DNA of 64,000 nt from Echinometra lucunter (GCA_029962745.1 CM057165.1:23401202-23465201), one strand, 5' to 3'. Counted from the stretch's first letter, positions 46,840-60,069 are shown. Numbers and translations are program-made. Notes: generated by a model not told the origin, from the letters alone.

Positions 46840-47400
46840 TACTTCAGATCAGACTCCGCTACTGGAACAAGAACCTAGCAGAGAAGGAGAGCAATGACAG
46901 AAGATCAGCATCAGTTCTAGATCGAAGTGTTCTGTCGTCTAACAGTCGTCGTTAGCCTCTTCTTGTGTAGGGTCGGCACTCCTCCTTTTTTCGGGGATTT
47001 TAGGGGGCTTGGTTAGAACTAGAATCTACTGTTTATACAAGTTAATTGTTGATTACTCGGTAATCCTCCTAGCCTAGTTAGATTCGCTTACCTGCACGAT
47101 GCCGTCTCTTAACTTGGCTTACTCGACGATATTTGCACACTCACACTGGGCTAGCTGACAACCTGCACCTTAAAAGTCGTCTGATGCATGCAATGTGTGA
47201 GTAGAGAGCTATAACTAGCTGCTATCCCTACGTTACGGCGGCATCGGCTCAACTACTATAGGCCTACGTCTCTGCTGCAGCTGCATGCTTCGCTAGCGCG
47301 CTGGCCTGGGCCATGAGTCTCGGGGGCGTGGCCGGCCGGCCGGCCGCGTCGGTGCGTGCACGCATCGACGAGCTATAGCTGCCCTAGAGCACTAGTGCGG
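46840..47400 (-). promoter_or_regulatory. Probable ASS1 promoter and 5' UTR (copy A)
   Basis: CpG and GC content rises towards 47280-47370 (GGCCGGCCGG repeats and a GGGGGCGTGG GC-box at 47322-47331), then falls into a CT microsatellite. There is no clear TATA box. In copy B the GC-box core reads GGCGGCGTGG. A noncoding first exon is possible, as in vertebrate ASS1, but cannot be placed. Confidence 0.45.
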
Positions 47401-47436
47401 AGTGCTATGGCAAGCCACAGTGGATTTTTTTTTTTT

Positions 47437-47439
<3 letters not shown>

Positions 47440-47521
<82 letters not shown>
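47440..47521 (+). repeat. (CT)n microsatellite upstream of ASS1 (copy A)
   Basis: About 80 nt of nearly pure CT; the counterpart at 62840-62872 is only about 33 nt. Confidence 0.9.
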
Positions 47522-47524
<3 letters not shown>

Positions 47525-47599
47525 CTTTAACGAGTATATCAGTATACCAAATTAAATGAGAAGATTATGCTGAAAAAAAATATGTATGCAACTGGGGCG

Positions 47600-48050
47600 G
47601 GCGCATGACTCGTGGTGGAGGGGGGGGGGGGCACAGTGCCCCTATTTTTCAAAGCACCCCAAAAGTGCCCCTTTTTACCAATGAAATATGTTTTTTTTTT
47701 CCAAACCTGTTCAGTCCCTATTTTCTTCTTATGAGGGCCCAGTTTCTTATTTAGATAAGTGCCCTTTCGTCTTCTAGTACGTAAGTGCCTTTTTCTCTTC
47801 AGATACATGTAGGTCTTTATTAAATCCTACACCAGCCCCCTTCTACACCAGATTCTTTTACACCGTTTTTACACCCCTTTTACAGCCTTTCACCTTTTTC
47901 CATAGCGCTCTATCCCTTCGGAAAAGTGCGGCCTTTTCACTTCTAATAAATGTCTTTATAGAAAAGTGATAAATGCCCCTTTTGACTGCCCTTCTTCGGT
48001 TATAATGGTCCAATTCCCCTGTTGCTGACTGCTCCCTTTCACCTCTTATA
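47600..48050 (+). repeat. Degenerate AAGTGCCCCTTTT-phrase region
   Basis: After a G-run (47619-47631), phrases such as AAAGTGCCCCTTTTT, TACACCCCTTTTACAG and AAAAGTGCGGCCTTTTCAC recur irregularly. The counterpart is 62970-63400. Possibly old transposon DNA; no gene. Confidence 0.5.
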
Positions 48051-48134
48051 AGTTTAAGATTAAGAAAAGTATAATTATGCAATACCAACATTGAACTCAT
48101 GTACGTGTCCCTGCGACCTTAACAACGATAATTT

Positions 48135-48596
48135 AACAAACTACACGTCATTTTAGCACATATTCCGCCAGATGCTAACGCTCAGGAGGCGTCAAATATC
48201 GTATTTGAAACTGTTCAGGCTATTAGTACTTCTTCCCCTGATTCACCAAAAATTATCCTCGGAGATGTTAATCATTGTGAACAACTTTTAAGTGAAGTTT
48301 TATCTCCATCTGTGAGATGTGTCACTGAACCCACCAGAGGAAATAAGGTTCTTGACCAATGTTACTGTTCCATTCCTAATTCTTACAAGTCCCTGATTCA
48401 TCCTGCTATTGGTAACTCAGACCATAATGTTGTTCATCTGTTACCAAAATATCGGCAAAAACTTAAAACTATGAAACCTGTCAAAAGAGATGTGAAAGTC
48501 TGGGACTCGTCTACCATTGATCGTCTGCAGTCCTGTTTTGAGGAAACAGACTGGGCTGTTGTCAGGTTAGGCTTCGGGAGTAGCCTTGCAGAATTC
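48135..48596 (+). pseudogene. LINE ORF2 endonuclease fragment (copy A)
   Basis: Frame reads VILAHIPPDANAQEASNIVF, KIILGDVNHCE, PTRGNKVLDQCY, IGNSDHNVVHLLPKYRQKLK and CFEETDW. LGDxN and SDHN are the catalytic C-terminal motifs of the apurinic-type endonuclease of CR1/L2/Rex1-like LINEs, and the YRQKLK..W..CFxxTDW run is the usual linker to the reverse transcriptase. The fragment stops after TDW and runs into a C-run and a minisatellite. Asn of LGDFN is kept. Confidence 0.8.
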
Positions 48597-48599
48597 ATT

Positions 48600-49693
48600 C
48601 GCTTTCTCCCCCCCCCCCCCCCACCCATCCTGTGTCTCAATATTTTATACGCGCGCGCAGCGAGCGAGAAAAAATATACACTCTTTTTCATGTTGTTTCG
48701 TCATCAAAATACACTTTGACCAATAAGATATCTAAATCATAGCCTATTCGGTCACCTCGCTGGCGAGCGGGGAAAAAAACATATACTCCTTATCATGGTA
48801 AAAGTGATAATTCTTCATCAAAATATTAATACGATGGGCTTATACGATATAAATTATTTTTGTCACCTCGCTTGCCGAATTCCTTCGCTTTCAAAAACCA
48901 TCCTGTATCTAAATATTATAAATATTATACGAGCGAGCGAATCATGAGATTTCGTCAAACTACACTTGGGTTCGCAAGATATCCAAATCATATATATTCG
49001 GTCACCTCGCTTGCCGAATTCATTCACTTTCAAAAAACATCCTGTATCTAAATATTATAGGAGCGAGCGAAGCGAGCGAAGAAAAATATATATACTCCTT
49101 TTCATGGTTGAAGTGATTATTCTTCATCAAAATACACGATGGGCCGAAAGGTATCTAAATTACATATTTGGTCACCTCGCTTGCCTAATTCATTCGCTTT
49201 CAAAACCATCCTGTATCTAAATGGCATACGAGCGAGAGAAGCGAGCGAGGAAAAATGTACAATCTTTTTCACGATAATTATTTCGTCAAAATACACGTAG
49301 GCCAGTAAGATATCTAAATCATATATTCGGTAACCTCGCTTGGCGAATTCTTTTGTTTTTCCTAACATTCCCGTATAGATCTGAATATTATACGAGCGAG
49401 CGGAGCGAGCGAGGAAAACATATGGTATTTCGTCACCAAAATACCCTTTGACCAGTAAGATATCTAAATCATAGCCTATTTGGTCACCTCGCTGGCGAGC
49501 GAGGAAAAATATATATACTCCTTATCATGGTAAAAGTGATAATTCTTCATCAAATATTAATACGATGGGCTTATACGATATAAAGAATTTTTGTCACCCT
49601 CGCTTGCCGAATTCCTTCGCTTTCAAAAACCATCCTGTATCTAAATATTATACGAGAGAGCGAAGCGAGCGAGGAAAAAAAAAAATATATATA
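48600..49693 (+). repeat. GAGCGAGCGAAGCGAGCGAGG minisatellite-like array
   Basis: Units of roughly 110-170 bp, each with GTCACCTCGCTTGCCGAATT (starting near 48751, 48862, 49001, 49171, 49331, 49484 and 49594), ATCCTGTATCTAAATATTAT and GAGCGAGCGAAGCGAGCGAG. The array runs into the 500-N gap and probably caused the assembly break. Confidence 0.8.
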
Positions 49694-50193
49694 NNNNNNN
49701 NNNNNNNNNNNNNNNNNNNNNNNNNNNNNNNNNNNNNNNNNNNNNNNNNNNNNNNNNNNNNNNNNNNNNNNNNNNNNNNNNNNNNNNNNNNNNNNNNNNN
49801 NNNNNNNNNNNNNNNNNNNNNNNNNNNNNNNNNNNNNNNNNNNNNNNNNNNNNNNNNNNNNNNNNNNNNNNNNNNNNNNNNNNNNNNNNNNNNNNNNNNN
49901 NNNNNNNNNNNNNNNNNNNNNNNNNNNNNNNNNNNNNNNNNNNNNNNNNNNNNNNNNNNNNNNNNNNNNNNNNNNNNNNNNNNNNNNNNNNNNNNNNNNN
50001 NNNNNNNNNNNNNNNNNNNNNNNNNNNNNNNNNNNNNNNNNNNNNNNNNNNNNNNNNNNNNNNNNNNNNNNNNNNNNNNNNNNNNNNNNNNNNNNNNNNN
50101 NNNNNNNNNNNNNNNNNNNNNNNNNNNNNNNNNNNNNNNNNNNNNNNNNNNNNNNNNNNNNNNNNNNNNNNNNNNNNNNNNNNNNNNNNNNNN
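49694..50193. other. Assembly gap (exactly 500 N)
   Basis: Placeholder-length gap following the minisatellite. Open frames running through the N run have no meaning. Confidence 0.95.
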
Positions 50194-51930
50194 ATTGACA
50201 TGACAAATTATACTCTCAAAGCCAGCCATTTTGCAATGGCTCAGAGGAGATTTAATATTATACAAATAGCGAATAGACATGAGTGCGATGGTACGAGATT
50301 TCGCATGAGGTGAAAGAGCGACCTTCTATTCAACGAGGCGAAGCCGAGTTGAATAGAAGTTACATCGTGATCTTTCACCAAATGCGAAATCTCGTACCAT
50401 TGCACGAATTAGAATATTCGCTATTTGTATTGTACAACGCCTCAGAAGTCTGAGAAATCGATGAAAATCAAGAAAAAAACAGTCACATTTTGGTTAAGAA
50501 ATCAAGGTTTATAAAGCAGGGAGAGAAGTTCCGACTGCAAAATGCAGCTGGTGCCGGTGCCTGGGCACGTATCTGTAGCAGTGCGTGCACGAACGCGACT
50601 TGCTGGCATGCTGCTGGTCTGAGCAATGCAATATGCATGCACAAATAAATATGCGTAGGGTCTACAGCGCAAGCTACTTGTGACATCACAAAAGAAACAA
50701 AAGAAGTAATTTGTGGGAATCTACTGTGACGTCACGCTAACCGTGCAATGGTACATTTTGGATGGTACGAGTGCAATGGTACAAATGTCGCACATTCAGC
50801 TCCCATAGACTTGCATACAACAAGCTGAGTAGGCGTTGTACAATATGTAAACCTGAATCATATGACATCATGATTTTTTTCAAGGGAGAGGGAAATCTAA
50901 AAAAGGATTCTACTAGAATAACATCTTGACTTGGTCTGCATCAGCTAAACCTCAAAGTGTTCTTTAAGGCCCTTTTTTTCATATGAATTTGCCATATTTA
51001 TATGGAAGTTCAAGTTGAGAAAAGAAGAGAAATATGTTTGCTCTATTAAGGGGTTTTTCATATTCAGGGATGCATGGGCCCTTTTGAAATTTGGACACAC
51101 AAAAAAGGTGTTTTCTATGGACAAAAATATATTGCTGAAGTAGGAATTCCTACTTTTGTCTGAAAAATGGCATCCCTGCATATTATTTTTCATATATTTC
51201 ACATACTATATTTTCATTTTTTTGACACAGTATTTCCATTTTCAGCAATATGAAAATGCAAAAGAACAAAGAGCAATTATTATTAACAATGTAATGAATT
51301 GTTGATTTGTGAGTGAATATACATAATGAATTCAGTTCTGTTGATTCAAACAAATATTCAAATGCAGAAAGACCATGACAAATATCAGGTCTAAATCCTT
51401 ATGATAAAAACCTGCCTCTAAAAGGCATTAAAACTGGAAGAGTAAAATACGACTTTCTATTGTCTACTATATGATAATGTAAACAGACTGTATTTACAGA
51501 CTACATTTCAAGTGAAAAAAGGTAAGCTGTACAATGGACTCTGAACTACGTACCTAAAGAAATGACATCTGTGCAAAGGTGGAAAACATAGAATGACTAC
51601 GGCCTAAGTGGTCAACATCATGAAGGAATACATGCAGTCTATGAAGTCTACACAACTCTGCTTTGATATTTTTTTTATTTCATACCAATGAAAAAGAAAG
51701 GGGTACATTTTTAAAACATGTTTTTTAATTAATTCCCCCCTCCCAAATAAATTCTATATTAGGGGATTGGCTTGGGTCCAGCCACTGAGGGGGCACTGGT
51801 GTCATTCTTTTCCTTTTTTTTTGGGGGGGGGGTGGTTACCAAATGCAAAGAAATAACAAGGCCTTGTATCAAAGACAGGAGGAGTCTCTTTCAATATTGC
51901 TTTTTCTCTCTCTCCCTCTCTTTCTCTCTT

Positions 51931-51965
<35 letters not shown>

Positions 51966-53050
51966 TCTATCGCCCTTTTTTTCTTTTCAATTTTTCTTTT
52001 TATTTGACTGGGGAACACATGTCCCCTCTCTATGCTGTTTCAATTATGTAGGTAGCCGTGAGGAATGGATACAAAACAAATGTTTTACAACAGATGTTAA
52101 ACAGCTCCTACACATGTACACATATACCGTGTTTACACAGTGACTCGGCTCGAGTGTTGAATCCTCAAGCAGGGTCGAACGTTGCCAAGAGGGCAACTGT
52201 GATCGTGTTTATACCGAAACGAAAAAGGCGAGTTCGACACGGCCCGCGGATCACGAATGGAAGTAGAATTAACGTCACAAATGTGGGAAATTTGCCTCCC
52301 ACTACATATTTCCACAACGTTCACAACAAAATACGTTAAACACTGAACAACGAGAGTGAGGCTGGGTTACGTTAGTTATAAAACTGCCGTGGTGACAGCA
52401 CTATATTAAATATATAGAAGAATAAGTAATGCAAGGATCATACCAAACAGTGATATACCTTACAAACAAGTTTACGAGCAAGAGCAGAATTTCATGATCT
52501 CTAAAAAAGAGTATTTTTTACCTAGGGAAATAGCAAGGACAAGAGAGCTATCTCGCGTGATACCGGATGCGGCTATTCCGTGTTTGACTTACGGGTCATG
52601 AGGGTTCACACGGCTTTCTGTTTACACACGAAAAAATAGACGAGTCTGACTCCGCTCGCGGGTTGAAACCTACGATTCTGGCGGATCAAAAAAGTGGTGT
52701 TCGACACGGCTCGCGGATCACACTGATCACGTTTACACAACATAAATTGCCGTGTTGAGCATGGGTCGCGTGTTGAACCCCTGAGCCGAGTCACTATGTA
52801 AACACGGTAATAGTGATAATGTTCAGTGTTCAGTACAGGACCACAGACTGCATTCAACCTTTAGAATCACTGTACAACATTTAATATTTCTTTCACCCTC
52901 TGCATTCAATACAAATACTTTTTGCTGGTGTTCGCTTCCCAACTGTTCTTTCATTTCTTAATTTACTTAATACGAAATATCAACCCTTCTTCACAATTAT
53001 ATTTGGAAACAATGTTTGAATGCTAGTGCCCCTATCCACTTATAGAAAAA
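50194..53050. other. Sequence between the gap and copy B
   Basis: No gene seen. It opens with 17 bases identical to 24786-24802. It holds a fold-back at 50211-50440 (TACAAATAGCGAATA, GGTACGAGATTTCGCAT and complements), an inverted GGCGTTGTACAAT at 50830-50845, a G-run (51823-51833), a CT microsatellite (51905-51962) and the fold-back at 52126-52806. If copies A and B are alleles, this corresponds to unassembled sequence before 34185. Confidence 0.55.
52126..52806. mobile_element. Fold-back element (ACCGTGTTTACAC ends)
   Basis: CCGTGTTTACACAGTGACTC at the left is mirrored by GAGTCACTATGTAAACACGG at the right; inner arms pair GTTGAA, GGATCACGA and CGACACGGC blocks. Flanked by TA on both sides. 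Confidence 0.7.
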
Positions 53051-53407
53051 AAGTATTATTTCATCATTTACAGACATATTTCTATAGAAATGCAGTATGC
53101 TTTCTCATGACTGGTACATTCACATGGGTCATTCCATCACGTTGGGGCAACAACTCACATAATGTCTACATTATGTAATAGAGGTATCAACCATTTCATT
53201 TCAAAATGAAGATCAATTCAGATGTTGCTAAGTTATCATGTCACTGTGAGGTAGGTCTCTTACCTATATAGTGAACCATGTTTGATTTGGAAATCTTTTG
53301 TGGATTTGTTGCAATTAACACAAATTAATGTTTTACCTCTGTTAAGGGGGTATCTCCTCAGCCTTGAGACTAGTTCACAAGTTCTCGACTCCCAATTTTT
53401 GCTAGTT

Positions 53408-53785
53408 GTGGAGACGTCTCTGCGACGTCTCTGCGATGTCTCCGGATGTCTCCTGGAAATTACCGAGCCTCTCCGCGGAGTTGCAAGAAATTTAAACATG
53501 TTTTCAGAGATGTCTCTGCGGCATCTCCATCAATTGTGGAGATTATTTGTATCTGCGACATTGCCGAGATATCGCAGAGAAGTCACCGTGACTGAGAAGA
53601 TGTCTCAGAGACTTTGCCGCGATGAGAAGACATCTCAGAGATGTCACTGTGATGTCTCCACGACTTCCCGGCATATTGGTTGTCATCTGGCCTGGAGACA
53701 TCTCTGAGGAGTCTTCTAGAAGTCGCGCCTTGGTGAGAGTGCAAACCATTTTCGTCTCGAAGACATCTCGGAGACGTCTCCGTTG
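53408..53785. repeat. GAGACGTCTC-rich array (copy B)
   Basis: Counterpart of 34545-34905, with an extra TCTCTGCGATG unit near 53425-53445 that copy A lacks. Confidence 0.75.
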
Positions 53786-56239
53786 GTGAGAAACAGCCTT
53801 TATACAGACATCACAATTACCATTGGCAATAGACTCACAGACCTGTCTGAAATTGCAATGCATCATGATGCTTGAGAATTACACCTTGATGGGACATCTT
53901 TTTTTTTTTCTAAAGTCATTACTGAAAGATATTTGTCTATAGTTCAAATGAGACAAAGTTTTTAGTTCTGGTACGTCACAAAAATTGCCCGAACCCCATG
54001 GAATTACCCATATTTCCTTTATTACTTTAAATACAAAGAAAGGGAGGGGTGTCATATTTCTAATGCAAACAAAATCATTAACCACAAAATTTGCAGCTTG
54101 AGATGAAAATTATTTGACTTCTTTCATTTTATATGAAAATTCCCATAAAAGGAACCATCAAGCATTTGGTTTGAGGAATAATCATTGATAACCTTAGCAA
54201 ATGCGTGATAGTCCCAAAGAAAATACCACTTCCGAACAAAAAATGAAAGCGGTCAAATGAAAGAAATGTTGTTTTACAAATGCAAGATTTCAGCAAATTA
54301 TTATGTGTTGAATTATAAAGAAAAAATGTGCTTCTACTTTTGTTTTTCATGTGAACAAGGAACTCCAGGAACTGATAAAGGAAATCCTGTAATGCAACCA
54401 CACATCAATAAAGGCTACTGAACAGAAATATTTCATATGTGTGGCTTTTTAAGATAACGTATTTGGTTATTTCAATGTCTACTTTCAACTTTTGGAGTTA
54501 CTCCCCCCCCCCCCCCCCCCCCATTTCTCTCTCTCTCTCTTTCTTTCTTTCTCTCCCTGTCAAAGCCCAAGCACTGTTTAACCCACTGACTGCAAAATAC
54601 ATGTAATCTCATTCCTACTGGCTTTTAAGCCACTAACATACAGGGTCCAACCAGTTCCTGGGGGCGAAGGGTTAATAGTACCTGTAAATAACAGGGCCAG
54701 AAGGCCTGGTATCTGGCAGATGTACAGACCACTGGTGGCATTCTAAATCATGATCAAAACCAGCCATCAGCTTGAAATCTTTCCTCCCGATGTTTACAGA
54801 GCAAACATGGAGAGGTGCTTCCAATCAATAAACAATTCCAGACAGTAAATCACTGGGAGGAAATTGAACAGAGAGACTGTGTATGAGGGTCCAGGGGTTG
54901 CCATGACAACTAAGGATGAAGTCATGGAGGTTTCTCTCCATTGATGTCCCTCTGATGATGGGCAAGATTCCTCTTTTCACAAACACCGGGATAATGTGGC
55001 CTGACCTGCATATTACATTGATTTTTATCCTAACCTACAGTATTACTTGTTAGGTGGTTTTCACCTACCACAACAATACTATTCATGACCACACTGAGGA
55101 TTTAGCATACTGTCTTTGTAAATTTCAAAATTCTTCACTGGTTGAAAACACCACTCTTTCAAAGAATAAACAGAGAAAGAATACAGTGCAATGCTGAATA
55201 CATGTACATGTTGAAACCTGAAAACTTTACCTACAATGAAGCTTATTCACAATGAAAGGTATTGATTATATTTCACTTATAAAAACATCAAGTGTATTGC
55301 AACTACTGTACCTGACCAAGAAATAACTTGGAAGAAATAGTGTATAATTCATAAGAAAACAAATTCATAATCATATACTGGTTTGTTCTTTTATGGTTTA
55401 TCCTGTGATGTGTTAGGGTCAATGTTTCTATGAATAGAAAATCATGAATGAGTTCTTTTATAGTGAAAGCAATAAAACTCAATCAACTCTTTGAACATAG
55501 AATGGGCAAACATAAGGTGGCATAAAGGGAGCTATAAAAATGTTCAAGAGGGAGCTGGAACAGAGAAGATTTCCAATTAGCACTCCAATCAAGGAAGGTT
55601 GGAAGAAACTATCCTGTATAATCATTAACATTTCGTGGCGTATCAGTATCACTGACAAACGTGTAGCATCCCAGACAATTAATTGCCCTCATCCCTATAG
55701 GGGCTCGTTCATACATGCCTTGGCAAACTGCCACAAATAAAATAGGGGCAGTTTTTGGGTGAGTGATTATGTCTATTTTAGCCCAAAAACATGCTGAACA
55801 AGCCCCCCCCCCCCCCCAAAAAAAAAATGTACTTGGCAGTTTGAGGTGTCTATTTTTTTTTTAATGATAAGCAAACCCCCACCCCCAAACCATAACTAAA
55901 GGCCCTCGGTTTCAAAAGGAGGCCTCTGGGTTTCGATAGGGGGCGCAGCTGATTCAGCCTCCCTCCCCCCCCCCCCCCATTCGTCCCTGAAAAGAAACAA
56001 AAACTGTGAAGTGCAGTATACTTAAAATACTTGTTAGTATAAGATGTGGTGTTCTTTTGTAGTGTATGTGAACAAGCCTTAAAACAGGAGAGCAATCATG
56101 GAGATTGGCTCTGCTCTGATTTCAATCTTTGCTATCTCTCTCACAATCATTCATTCTGCATATATTTCCTCCATATTCTTCTCATGTTTCCAATGACAAA
56201 GTAATGCAGGAATGAGAATTGACTGTGCATAATACATCT

Positions 56240-56389
56240 GGGCCCCATTTCATAAAACTTGTTATCAGTAACAACTGCCACATTTCTATGACAAATTTGC
56301 TCTCAGCCAATCAGATGCAAGGATTTCAGTAGCTTATAACAGTTATTGCAACAACTTGTTATTGATAACAAGTTTAACGAAATGGGGCC
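56240..56389. mobile_element. Small fold-back MITE, copy 3
   Basis: Counterpart of 37850-37993, with the same ends and an extra CAACAA near the centre. Confidence 0.75.
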
Positions 56390-58943
56390 CTGTAACCCCA
56401 TATCTAGAACCTGACACAAGTAAAGCAAAGAATTTTACACCACGTACTGAGAGCAAAGGGAATTCATCTAGGTATTTGTGCGCTTCTGGTTCTTAAAAGA
56501 CAACATACTAATTTCATATCAATATTTCCCAAACAAAATATTACAAATAATCTGGTAGACCTTCAAAGAGTTGTTGGAATTCAAATCGTTGTTAACGGTT
56601 CGAAGGGATTGAGGATAATTTTTGTTTCTTACAACAAAAAAAAAATCAAAGGCTATGACTATGATGTTTCATGCACATGAACAGTATACATGTATGTATG
56701 GTATACTGTTCGACCCTCGTAAGTTTCATGAGGTTTCCATATATTTGAAAAAATAGAATCTATTCATCAAAGATTTTTGATAGAAAAGGCACCATATACA
56801 TGTTGACTAAAGTCTGTGAACACTAAAGCAAGGGTTGTAAAGAGGGAGATGAAGTGTAATCCGGTTTATCTTTTAGAAATTCAGGACTTCCAAAAAGATC
56901 TTTCCATCAAAAATCCACAATTTACACCTAAACATATGATACAGATTACAAAAACACAGGAAAAACAATTCAGAAACGTGAGGTCATTACAATCCAGGGA
57001 ATTTACATGTAAGATATGTTTCCACTTCTCACTTGATCAATGTTCCATGTCAAAGGAACGAGAAAAAAAAAACAACATTCAAAATCAAACAAGCACATCA
57101 ATGATGTGGCGCTCATTCGGCATCAAGATAAAGTAATTCATGCAATTATCAATTTTCCACGAATTGACACTGAAATGAATAAGTAAGATGTACATGTATG
57201 TATCATGTACATATTAGGAAGTGCCCATTACAGGGGGGTGTTTCACAAAGAGTTAAGTTTGACTTAGAGTCGTGCTTGAGTGCAGAAGTTCCGTGTACCT
57301 CATTAGCTCTACCAGATGAAACAAACAAAAAGAAATCAGAATGGGTCGACAAATGAAGGAGAAGAAGCAATTTATGTTATTTTTGAATAAATTTGCATAA
57401 ATTAGCATATGTAATTAATTTTAAAATTTGTGTAGAAATTTGAATCCCCCACCTAGTGCTTTCATATGAAGCAAATGGAATTGAAATCAGATGAGAAATG
57501 ACAAAGAAGAAGCATTCGAAATTGTGGAAGGACGACAGATGCCACACCACGGCATAAGCTTATCTGGCCCATTTGGCTCAGATGAGCTAAAAACGAAAAC
57601 AACTCTCAAAAGCTGAGAACTAGTCTTTGTAATTATCAACATAAATTAGAAACAAAATCTGATGAAAATATATGAGAAATTTACAGAACTATGCATGGGC
57701 TTTATCGCTTTAACACCTAATCCATATATGCAATCAGTACAAGCCCCAGGCAAAATTGCAACTCACATTGACCCTACATCAGATGCTTTTTTTCTGCACA
57801 ATCTAATTAACATTCAATCACAGTATCCAAATCTCTTTCATCTCTTTGATAGATCCGAGCCTGGAATTTAATTTACTTCATCAGCATGCAACTCAAAAAC
57901 CTGATCAAACATTTGTATCTCTCAAACAATCAAATATTCACTCCACTTAACATAAACCCATCTGCTGTAAACTTAAAGGCCAGCCTTTTTGCTGAAATCC
58001 AAACCTGTTCCTGGGTCTAAAGTCAAATTTTCACCAAGGAAGTTAGATCAAGGTCTGGGTTTCCTTAAATGTCAAACATGACTTTAGACCTAGCATCTGG
58101 TTTAACTGAATTAGCAGAATATGAATTTTAGGGATCACATTCTGTCTCTCTTTTTTGTTGTTGTAGAAACTGCTTGTATCAGCATATTTTCAATGAACAA
58201 TATCTCAATTTACTTTGTTTGGATAAACAGTAGAATATTTAAATGTACTTGCATTCACTGAATCTATTTGTCTTCTAATTACTGAACTGGAACAAAAAGA
58301 CTTTGACACAATAAGCCTCCACTATTCATGACTGATCAAATTTCACATAACCTACATCTAATGTAAACTATGACCAAAATGAAAAATGAGATCAGAGCTT
58401 TTAAACTGGTTGGCTATGAAGCTCTCTAAGTTGGGCTGCGAGGTCAGCCCAAAATATTCATGTTTTATATTATGTTTTTCCCATCAAAGTTTAGTAAGGT
58501 GGGCTTCAAAATATTCCTAAGGGCCAACACAGGTCTTAACTTTAGAAAGATTGAGAAGCGTGAAAAGGCTGAAGGTTTTTTTTTATTTTTTTATTTTTTT
58601 ATTTTTTTTTTTTAAATAGATATTTGACCAGTCAGCACTTCCTGAGAAAAAAATCAGTTTTAAGGGCCTTGTCTCTATTAGCTTGACTTGAGAAAATTGT
58701 GTTTACTTTACTTGAGGATGAACATGTAGCTTGAGGTTCAAAGCACGTCTTGGTCTGAGTCCATCTTCAATACCAAATTAGCCAGCTAATTGGCCAAATT
58801 GCAGGCTATTGCATAAAATCCCTAGTTTAGGATGACATACATGTATCAAGCTAATATCCCTAGCACATCTGTGAAATGACCCACAGTGGTGTATCACTCA
58901 TTAAAATCAATTTGAAAATGATTTCAGATAACTGTTAACTTAC

Positions 58944-59012
58944 ATCAATGGCTCCACACTTCATTGCCTTCTGTCGAATCGCTTCATAATCGTCTCCCTG
59001 TCCAACATCAGC
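58944..59012 (-). CDS. ASS1: ASS1 coding exon 2, second copy
   Basis: Same 23 codons, acceptor and donor as 42272-42340, with one synonymous difference. If the copies are alleles, this one is physically linked to exon 3 through 50194 and 24802. Confidence 0.88.
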
Positions 59013-60069
59013 CTGAAAGAATGAGGGAAAAAGAGAGTTAAATAGAAATTTCTCTAGCTTTTAGAAATTCACAAATATTTAACATTCGTATTAAAACTGT
59101 AATAATCTATTTTCTATATAAAAAATAGATGACCTACAAATAATAATTTCATGAAAGAATATCATTAATTCAGAACTATTCAGCAATCTTTTTAGTGTTG
59201 ATTAACGACATCATTTACACCACAATGACAACCCCTTCATTTTTTCAAAAGAATTAAAAGAAATGTGCAAAATGCAAATCACAACAAAAATGCATTTTTT
59301 AATCCATTTATCACAGAAGCTCCATTGTGTGGTTTGGCTCAATAACACTTGATGCAGAGCCCTAATAAACATACCAAAATACATAGCAGAAAGAGGAAAA
59401 ATATTCTGCCTATACTGTGCCCACTTTGGTTGTATTTATATTTTGATGCTGACATTTTTTTGATGGTAAATAAGTACTAAAATCCTTAAATTTGCAATGC
59501 AATGGAAAGTTACAAATCACTGTTTTCCATGCAAATTGGCAACTTTCTTAGTCTAACATATTCAAGATACTTTTTTTCAATTCATATTAACTTCAGATAC
59601 ATGACTATTTAAGAAAAATGTAGTGCTCAGGAGAAGAAAAAAGATCCCTGGGTTGCTAATTGAATAAGAACAACAAGGATCAAATAAGGCTTGAAATAAT
59701 TCCTGTCATGAACAGGATAAGACATCAGAATACAACATTTGAGTGTACCAATATTTGAACATGAAAGTATTAAAAATAAAGGAGGAGAGGAAAAAAACCC
59801 CCATTATACCAGTACTGCTAATCAAAAACAGCCAAACAATAGCTCAATGGTCCAATAAGTTTGAAAATACAAATGATTTTGTTTGCAGACTGAAAACCAA
59901 TCAAAGCTTTGGCTGCAGATGGATGGATATGTACAATAAAATGCAGCATGAATCACCTTTACAGGTGTGCGAATATTAACCAGTTTTTTTTTTCTTCCCT
60001 TCAAAACTTGTATGTAAAATGCATTCATTAATGCATGAACATTCCCCTATAACCCTATTAGATATTTAA

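Larger units (their letters stand above)
34185..48660 (+). repeat. Duplicated or allelic segment, copy A
   Basis: Matches 53051-64000 in the same order and orientation, with small substitutions and several large indels. Segments only in A: 34940-35425, about 38890-39710, 41078-41450, 41580-42180, 44383-44978 and 45387-46530. It contains ASS1 exons 1 and 2 and part of intron 2. It starts at one 500-N gap and continues to the next. Apart from exons and listed elements, 35430-37850 and 40030-41070 show nothing recognisable. Confidence 0.9.

Noticed and set aside
49565..50280. Several ~200-codon open frames across the gap
   Set aside because: They consist mainly of N bases.
53282..53707. 141-codon plus-strand open frame
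   Set aside because: It runs through the GAGACGTCTC array; the counterpart in copy A is broken and the protein has no recognisable family features.
42272..59012. Two tandem ASS genes
   Set aside because: Only exons 1-2 are doubled; exons 3-13 occur once and the copies are bounded by placeholder gaps.
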